Of a stretch of DNA of 64,000 nt, positions 57,046-64,000 are shown piece after piece. The translations under genes and the position numbers were made by a program. The DNA is from Lentinula raphanica. Its lineage: Eukaryota; Basidiomycota; Agaricomycetes; Agaricales; Omphalotaceae. Every line of letters starts with the position of its first letter. Position 1 is the first letter of the stretch. Under the pieces are notes generated by a model. The model saw nothing but the letters and a program-made list of their open reading frames with translations. It was not told where the DNA came from and made no database searches. The stretch is taken from positions 682,001 to 746,000 of the forward strand of contig JANVFP010000004.1 in NCBI GenBank assembly GCA_027919835.1, given 5' to 3'.

Positions 57046-57078
57046 AGGACCCCGGAAGCTCCACCAGAACCCCGCCCG
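57046..57078 (+). repeat. Left terminal inverted repeat, 33 bp
   Basis: Exact complement of 63269-63301. It is followed by subterminal AGCGTACTTTAGG and TTGTCCG words that also occur, inverted, near the right end. Confidence 0.95.
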
Positions 57079-57311
57079 AATTAGCGTACTTTAGGACCCG
57101 ATTTTGACGTTTTCCTTGTCCGGAATTAGCGTATTTTAGGCGGATGGAAGGCAGTCCTTGTCCGCATTTAGCGTACTCGAAGCCGGATTTTGAAGGTTAC
57201 CCAACGTAAAATGCAGCAGAATTCTTCAGCTACTACTGTAATCTAATCATGTAATTAAAGTTTGCATTATCTGAACTCATTTTCTCGACGTCGAACGAAA
57301 AAAGCTTCGCC

Positions 57312-60300
57312 ATGAAAGCCGAAATCTTCACCGCAGAGGAGCTGGACAATATCAAGAATGCGGCTGAAGCTGGCACAAGGAAGATAAGGGATAGCGACAT
57401 ATACTCACGCGATATTGCAATGCTCGTAGAAGGAGGCAAAAAGCTCTACTCAAGTGTTATGAACGCTGTTGCTGCAAAAATCCAAGCAGATGCAGAGGCA
57501 CTTGGGGAATCACCTACATTCTGTGTTTTTTCCTCATGGCTTGGACCACTAGTCCATGGTAAAGCAGAGAATGGGATAACAGGAACATTTGATATGCACA
57601 TACAACAAGCAGTGAGTTCGAGTTTTTGAATACATGCATTCTCATCTGATGTGATAACAAACGACAGGTGCCAGAAGCAACGAAGGAAACTGTGAAGGGT
57701 TCACTCCTCGCACGCACCAAATGGGTGATACCCATATGTGTCGAAGCAAGAGAACATTGGGTACTGGCTTGGGTCGACTTCGGAATGAAAGAGATAGGGA
57801 TTTTTGATAGTATTCCTGAGCTAGGTTCTAGTTTCTGGGCAGAGCCGGTAAGCACCAGCTTGGATCAAATGACATACAGAAGAAAACTAAACATACCTTC
57901 AGACTCTACTACGGATCGTTGATAGAATATTTGTCTCAATACATGAACCCCTGGTGGATTGGGCTTCACACAACTGTCCATTCAGCCGTAAAATCTATTC
58001 TCCATCATACCTCGAGCTGCAAAACGATGGCTGGTCCTGCGGGTTGTTTGTTTTGATGGCCTTGTCTGCTATGCGCCAGGGAAAACCACTGGGAGATGTT
58101 GGTAACCGTGGGCTGGATGATATGCGTCGAGAGAGTGTAAGGATGCTACTGGAATTGAGGTGAGTTGCCTTCTGAAACATATCAGCTACTCGGAGATCCT
58201 GATGATTCGAAAGTGTTACTCACCCAACCGTTGTCCAACAAAGCAATGAGGCTGACATAGGCGATATCGAGTTCATAGAGATGAAGAAAGCTCACGCAGA
58301 CTGTCCAGGAGCGGAGAAGATCATGAACGTGAAAGACCTGCCAGAGGAGAGGTTGGAAGAGAAGGTAGAGGAGATGGTGGGAATGAACAAGGGGACGTTC
58401 ATTTCAAATGGTGCCGAGATGTATGTATGTTTACACTCTCATCATTCATGATTCTTAAATTGGCTCAAGCCGTCCGAACCCGGAACCACATGCCACCACC
58501 TACAAACGGCCTCGCAGTGCTCGCACTCCAGACGACTCGGAGGATTCTGATGACTCGACTCTGATGACCAGAAAAGCAAAAAAATCCCGCACAGGTGATG
58601 CTGGTATGAAGGGCAAGCGTGGTCCTCGAAAATCTGCCAGTGAACGTCGGGAGGAGTTGGAGAATGATGAGTTTGTGTCTGCTGTTCTGAGTGAGCGTGA
58701 TGTTCGATGTGTTGGCTGCGGGTCCAATATTCGACTCGGAAAGCCATACGAGCTCAAGAATTGGACCAAGCATAGAGGGTTATGTCCCCGAATTACGCTG
58801 AAGAAAAGAGTGCGTACACAAGTGAAGCAAGAAACACCTGTCATTGTGAGTGATTCTTGCACGATATTTTATCGGACGGTTCTGATGAGTGGTTATGGTT
58901 TGATTGACAGCCCTCTAGCAGTGGCCTTCACAACTACTTTCGAAAAGCATCCGATGGTACTGCGACGACAAGTGATATAGCTTTGGTAACCTCAAATGCA
59001 GCGGACGTGACATCGAAATCGGAGCCGGTAACAGCAAAAGTACATTATATGACAAAGGAAGTAGCTGCTGTAGGTTATCATTCTCTATCAGCTTTCGTGT
59101 TCATTGCTGAAACTATGATACTAGGAACCGTCGATCAAAGCGATGTTCATGAAAACAGATTCAGGCCCTGCTGCTGTTTCCCGTTTTCCAACAAAAACCA
59201 AAAGGCCTTGTGTCCATTTGAAGGGCACGAAATATACGGACTATATTGATCTCACTCGTACTCGTAATCTGGGTGGTATATCAGCTCTGCAGTTCGGATT
59301 ACTTGCGCGGCGCCAGTTCCCATACAAAGAATTTCCGAAACTCAAATCCGAGGCTGAACTACCGCAGAGTGATGGCGAACGTCCTCCTGTTCCTTCTGAA
59401 GGGTCTCTGTCCAGTGATGTCACCAAGTGGACTGAGTCCGAATGGGCCCGGATGAAACATCTGTTGTCGAGTTACGCCCGATGGGAAGTAAATTTTCAAA
59501 GCCGTTTCATCAAATCAACCCAATGCGAACAACAAACTCTCAACCCCGACGGAGTATGTGATAAGTGCAGAAGTGTTGGAGATGATGAATCGCTCAAGAG
59601 GGCTGTACGCAAGGTATGTCAATCCATTCTGAATGTCGAAGATGATTCTGATTCGTACAAGAAACGACATGAAGCACAACTTCCACAGGAAGAAAGGCTG
59701 CAAAAGGCATTACTCCGCGAAAAGCATGCGAGTCTCACCACTGATCGACTCCAGAAAGTACAGCGCAGGTTCGTCAACGATATCCTCAGCGATAAAATTC
59801 TCTTCGACGTCACTGAATCTCTGAAAACCGGCGATGCTCATGACTGCTTTTTGCGACTCTGGGAGCATGCGAAAGCTGGGAATCTCAACGAACATCAACG
59901 TGTTGTTGATATCTGTGACGCTTTGGATGACAGAGTGACGAGGGAATTGTCGGGTAATCCTAGATCAATCTGTGGAATACGCTATTCACAGAATGTCATC
60001 AACTTCATGATGATGATGCGCAGCTACGGTCACAACTCACATCAACAGTATTCACTGTTCACCTCTGTGTTTGGTGGACCTAGTTCTCGACATTTACAGT
60101 AAGTCTGACTTCGTGAGGTTGTTTCAATTTGACGTCAAGAACATATTTCAGGACATTACGGGCCAAATCAGTGGACGCCATGCAGAACCCGTATCTGATC
60201 TTCGAGAATGTAGCCCGTTTCAAGCGATACTATGATTCCTGTGTATATTCAGGACCTGTGATTGCTGGTTCGGATTGTACAAAAGTGAAGAAGCGTTTGA

Positions 60301-63095
60301 ACTTTTCAGTCCAGTTTGGACGCCACATCCTAGGAAGCACTATGCCTCTCGAGATGGTCGAGGTAGACTGTGCAGAGGACATAGATGAGATAGTTGACCA
60401 GATAGTTTCGGAGAATACTCTAGCAACACAAGTTCGCGCTGTGATGATGAAGGTGACACGTTTCGGTCTCAGGCATCAAGCAATCACTCATATCCAGTTC
60501 CGTCCAATGCTAGATTCCAATCCCGCAATGTCCCCCGGTTGTTGTTGCGCTCCTTCCCACCTGTGGGAAAGAGAGCGCTGAGGATATTCATCAGATGCAT
60601 ATGCGTCTCGTGGCGATGTCAGAGCAGCTCGAGTTACCTTTGATAGCGCTGGTGGCTGATGGTGCTGCCACGGAACTGTCTGCACAAAGCCTCATGGATG
60701 ATGAGAACACGGGTCGTCCGCCGCTGCTCTATGAAAATCAAGCTTATGGACTTCGTCTCTCTGCTCCAGTGTTCAAGACAGGTCCGCTCATCTCCGTAAC
60801 AGATGCTCCTCATGCTAGAAAGACGGCACGAAATCAACCTCAACATGGAACTCACACGGCGAGTCTGGGATCTGGGTTCCTAGTTAACCGTTCTCTTGTT
60901 GAAATCTATATGCTCGAAGGAGCGGGTCTGATGCTTCGCGATGTTGATAACGTTGACAAGCAAGATGATGGTGCAGCTCGACGTATTTTCCATTCCAACG
61001 TTCTTCATTCTATGAGGCACGTTCATCCAGGCTCGGAGAGTCCTGGTATCAAACCAGATTTTGAGGGTCCATTTGTATATCTCTTCGTGCTAGGTGAGAC
61101 AGATCTATGTAGTCATCGAAATCAGGGTCATTTGACAATCCATGTTCGTACAGGCTTACTTTTTGAAGCGTGGATGAGCCCTGCAATGGCTCTCGAAGAC
61201 CGGATTCTTGCAGCTTTCCGTGCACGCTTCTGGCTCAACTTCGTTTATCATCACATTTCATATCTCTCGAAACGATTTCCGGACCTGTACTCCTCTAAAC
61301 GGTCGTTCATCTCGGCTGCCAGTCTTAGGATCTTCAACCGTCTCTGTGATACACTGATACTTCTGGTGATCGCATACTCAGAATACTATCCTGATGTCCC
61401 ATTTTCGATTCGCAACATCTCGACGGAATTCATAGAACATTTCTTTGGAGTGGGACGAGAGCTTCTGCCGGATTTCACTTACGCGGAATTTCTGAAGATT
61501 GTTCAGCATATCATGGTTCGGCAACGTATTGTCGAGTCTGGTTCAGTCGCCTCTGGAAAACATCTCAAGGACTCAGCGTCGGGTTATATCTTCGACGCAG
61601 TTACTGATCTACGCGCTCCGTCGCACGAACCTATTCCTCCAATCAGCATCACTCGTGCGAAGATCGATGAGCTTGTCCATACTGCCTATCTAGAAGCAGC
61701 TCATCTGTGTCGTGACATTCTTGCCATCCCCGCCTCAAAAACTCCCTCGTTCTCCAAACAACCACTCCTTCACCTCAAAGCTCATGCTTTTGAGTGCACG
61801 AGTAGCGGAGATGACGGGCAATCCAATGAGGATTCTGACTCGGAAGACGATGATGATTATCCAGCTATAGGAGATGATGCAGATGAGGTTGAACACTGTT
61901 TAGTGGTCGCGGAGAATGATGATGATAGTGATGATTCTGTCCGCGACCAGATAAACCGCACAATGGGTCTCAGCGCCAAAGATACAGCGCGATACTCAGC
62001 GTTGTGCGATGATCTGAATACTTTCATCTCCCATAATGGTTTATCCAACACAGATATTGACCTTCCCCGCTCCACTACTGTCGTTCCTGGTATTGTTCAA
62101 CCGCTCATAGATCACACGGTCACTATCAACTTCAGCAAGCTTATAGATGCCAAAACGTCTAAAATCTCCATAGCCGCATGCTTAGAAGCTAGACAGGTCT
62201 CGCAGTCAGCTACATCAACAAAATCAGAACGATCTGTCAAACTTAGCGACAAATTTGCACTGAAGCAAGTTCTTGAGAATGTCAAAGACCCAAACGAGAT
62301 ACAAAAGATGACCCAGCAGGAGGGTTCGCACCGGGTACGCATCGCACAGGATCAGAATGTTGAGTTGCAACGACAACAGAAGATCAAAAAGAGGCAGGAT
62401 CGCTGGTTAGAAACCGTTACGACTATCAATAAAAGTCTAGAATCGGTGGATGGTTGAGTTCTTCGTCATTTATTTGTTATGTTCATTGAATACTGATTGT
62501 AGTGTTTGTTCACAGCACTACCTAATCTTGGAATCAAGAATGTTACTGTCTTGTATCCACTCGTTCCGCATACGTTCGTACTGATGAAGACAAGCATGCG
62601 AATGTACATCGGACAAGTATTGGACATATACAAAAAGGGACAGAGCTCTCGATACGGATCCGTGAATAAGGCCACCGAAATCAGTGGCTTATCCTTTCTT
62701 TCTTTGCGTGTTTTTCTACCTCTCGTTACCGCATCGGTGAGAGCTCAGTGACTCATTCGGTTGAAGCACTTATTCAAACTATGTTAACCTAGGATGATGG
62801 TGATACCAGTGGCTCTGGATCTGGAAGTGATACAGACGAGGAGGATGCACCAATTCCTCATTTTTCTTGTCTAGGGAGCGGACGGAAGCGATTCCACCTG
62901 CATACTCATGCGCCTATTGCAGATGTTCTATACCATCTAGGGAAAGATGCACTATCGGGTCCTTTGGACAAGATGCAGTTGAACGAACGGTGTGCACAAA
63001 AGTGGTCTCTATTCCAAAAGAGAGAGATCAGAGCAGCTCTTAAGGCTTCTGCACCTCTGAAGATCATCATTCCAGCCAGAAGACGCGAGGAGTAG
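57312..63095 (+). CDS. Ulp1 protease-zinc finger-transposase fusion
   Basis: ATG 57312 starts the Ulp1/SENP-type (C48) peptidase: His in EAREHWVLAWVDF (57755-57757), Asp in GIFDSIPE (57806-57808), Gln in LELQNDGW (58020-58022) and Cys in SCGLFV (58038-58040), so the whole catalytic set is present. After two introns comes a basic, Ser-rich linker and a zinc segment CVGCGSN...WTKHRGLC (58700-58790). The transposase half has ALVADGAATELSAQ (Asp 60658-60660), DAPHARKTARNQ (Asp 60802-60804, like the DxxH...RN of P/THAP9 transposases) and STEFIEHFFGVGREL (Glu near 61435). Later exons end YKKGQSSRYGSVNKATEISG and a final acidic exon to TAG 63095. Every intron junction I checked joins in frame, so one protein of roughly 1,700-1,800 residues is likely. 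The protease may self-process it or act on SUMO-like conjugates; that is inference. Confidence 0.8.
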
Positions 63096-63268
63096 ATTGT
63101 TATGTAGCTACTGTATCTGAAAACATGTTCAGTAGTCGATCAGCGATTTTTTGGCGATTTTTGGCGATTTTTGGCGATTTTTAGAGCGATTTTTTGCAAC
63201 ACGTGACCGTCCTTGTCCGAATAAGCGTACTTTAGGCCAGAAACGTAGCGTACTTTAGACCCTGAGGG

Positions 63269-63301
63269 CGGGCGGGGTTCTGGTGGAGCTTCCGGGGTCC
63301 T
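63269..63301 (-). repeat. Right terminal inverted repeat, 33 bp
   Basis: Exact complement of 57046-57078, followed by ATTCCGAT at 63302-63309. Confidence 0.95.
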
Positions 63302-63309
63302 ATTCCGAT

Positions 63310-64000
63310 CGCCATAAGAGGGTTGATTATGGGGTTCACTCTCAATATGATCAGTGATAATTATAAGAAACGACCAGAGTCATTGAGCGGGGACGTTTCT
63401 GAACGAGTGGAATGTTGATAATGAAGGAAGCCTATAGATTCCGGTTTATCCCGGTCGGTCGAAGACGGATTGAAGACCAACATAACGGCGGAGCGCTTTG
63501 ACATGAGATGAGGACCTGGGCCATTACGATAGCTTGACTGTGTTCTAAGTTTCTATAACTTGCATGAAGTTGGGCGCAGCCAGTTTCCCTTCTGAAAAGA
63601 CGGAAAGTAGAAGTAATATAAAAGATCTTTTCATCTGGCTTGAGTTTGCAAACTTTTCTGATTTGACAAGCTTGATACCCGTGACTTCGTCACGCCAGTA
63701 CGCAAATGCTTTATCCCAGGCATCTGTACATTTGACTGTCAGTTTGAGGTAAAGTCATATTTAATACAATTACTCAACTCTCCAGTCTCAGCTCATAGTT
63801 TGTTGCCCTTCGATCCAATTTCCCAGCACCTAATTTCTCAACTCCCAATGTGACCAACTGATTGATTTCTATTCCTTCAACCTTGACTCTCAATCTCCCC
63901 CTGATTTCTCTGCTTCCAATTTCACTTTCCCGGTTCATTCTGACACCCAATTCATTATTTTATAACTCCCAATCTCTCAGTTTTCCAAAATCAATTCTAT
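63310..64000. other. Right edge, pyrimidine-rich, no gene
   Basis: No convincing frame. From about 63770 the plus strand is a loose array of CAACTCCCAATTTCTC-like words, low-complexity C/T-rich DNA that may be a promoter or degenerate repeat continuing past the window. Confidence 0.4.

Larger units (their letters stand above)
57046..63301 (+). mobile_element. Complete P-element-like DNA transposon with Ulp1 protease
   Basis: The 6256-bp element has perfect 33-bp terminal inverted repeats (57046-57078 and 63269-63301, starting AGGACCCCGGAAGCTCCACC) and an exact 8-bp target duplication. Inside the ends are repeated AGCGTACTTTAG words (57083, 57136, 57170, 63226, 63247). One long spliced gene fills most of it. 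Intact ends, duplication and open gene indicate a recent, possibly still autonomous, insertion. The 8-bp duplication and the DxxH...RN transposase motif point to the P superfamily; hAT is the main alternative. Confidence 0.92.

Noticed and set aside
58983..59249. Separate small gene between protease and transposase halves
   Set aside because: Splicing of a 55-nt GTAGGT...ACTAG intron joins the zinc-finger exon to the transposase frame, so this is part of the fusion gene.
63564..63752. Short frame at the right edge
   Set aside because: No start context, no motif, lies in host flank of the transposon; looks random.

Overview
The window looks like nuclear DNA of an agaricomycete (mushroom-forming basidiomycete). 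Genes are split by many short (about 50-60 nt) GT-AG introns. The mobile genes belong to families typical of that group: a TET/JBP-type 2OG-Fe(II) dioxygenase, a KDZ transposase, a Plavaka (CACTA-like) transposase and a DUF6532-like gene. Ordinary fungal housekeeping genes lie between them. All calls come from reading motifs by eye; no search was run, and exon edges of multi-exon genes are approximate unless stated.

Region 1 (0.3-30.1 kb) is almost entirely mobile DNA. Two minus-strand accessory genes and a plus-strand TET/JBP dioxygenase gene are followed by a small gene of unknown function (start 5628), and a minus-strand KDZ transposase gene closes the block. The set resembles one KDZ/TET-JBP element. 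The small gene is split at 5770 by a nest of three elements. A gag-only LTR retrotransposon (5771-26151, perfect 5-bp duplication GAACA) sits in it. Its 5' LTR was then hit by a 3-kb foldback element (6461-9444, 7-bp duplication) and its 3' LTR by an 11.8-kb Plavaka element (13796-25586, 2-bp duplication). The Plavaka element itself carries a second 2OG-Fe(II) dioxygenase-like gene and a DUF6532-like gene. The two LTRs differ by about one substitution and one 3-nt indel, so all three insertions are recent. The KDZ transposase has an in-frame TGA where the family has Arg.

Region 2 (30.7-57.0 kb) is mostly host sequence: a mitochondrial tricarboxylate carrier, a stand-alone HHCC zinc-finger protein, a cluster of three small non-autonomous elements (34.4-37.3 kb), a multi-membrane protein, an SDE3/MOV10-like helicase, LCL3 nuclease, the diflavin reductase TAH18 (divergent from LCL3), a secreted FAD amine-oxidase-like enzyme, a BTB protein, the WD40-M20 protein DUG2, an unrecognised spliced gene, and an inverted paralogue of the membrane protein.

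Region 3 (57.0-63.3 kb) is a complete P-element-like transposon with 33-bp perfect inverted ends and an exact 8-bp duplication. Its single spliced gene joins an N-terminal Ulp1-type cysteine protease, a zinc-finger segment and the transposase in one continuous reading frame. The last 0.7 kb is pyrimidine-rich DNA without a convincing gene.
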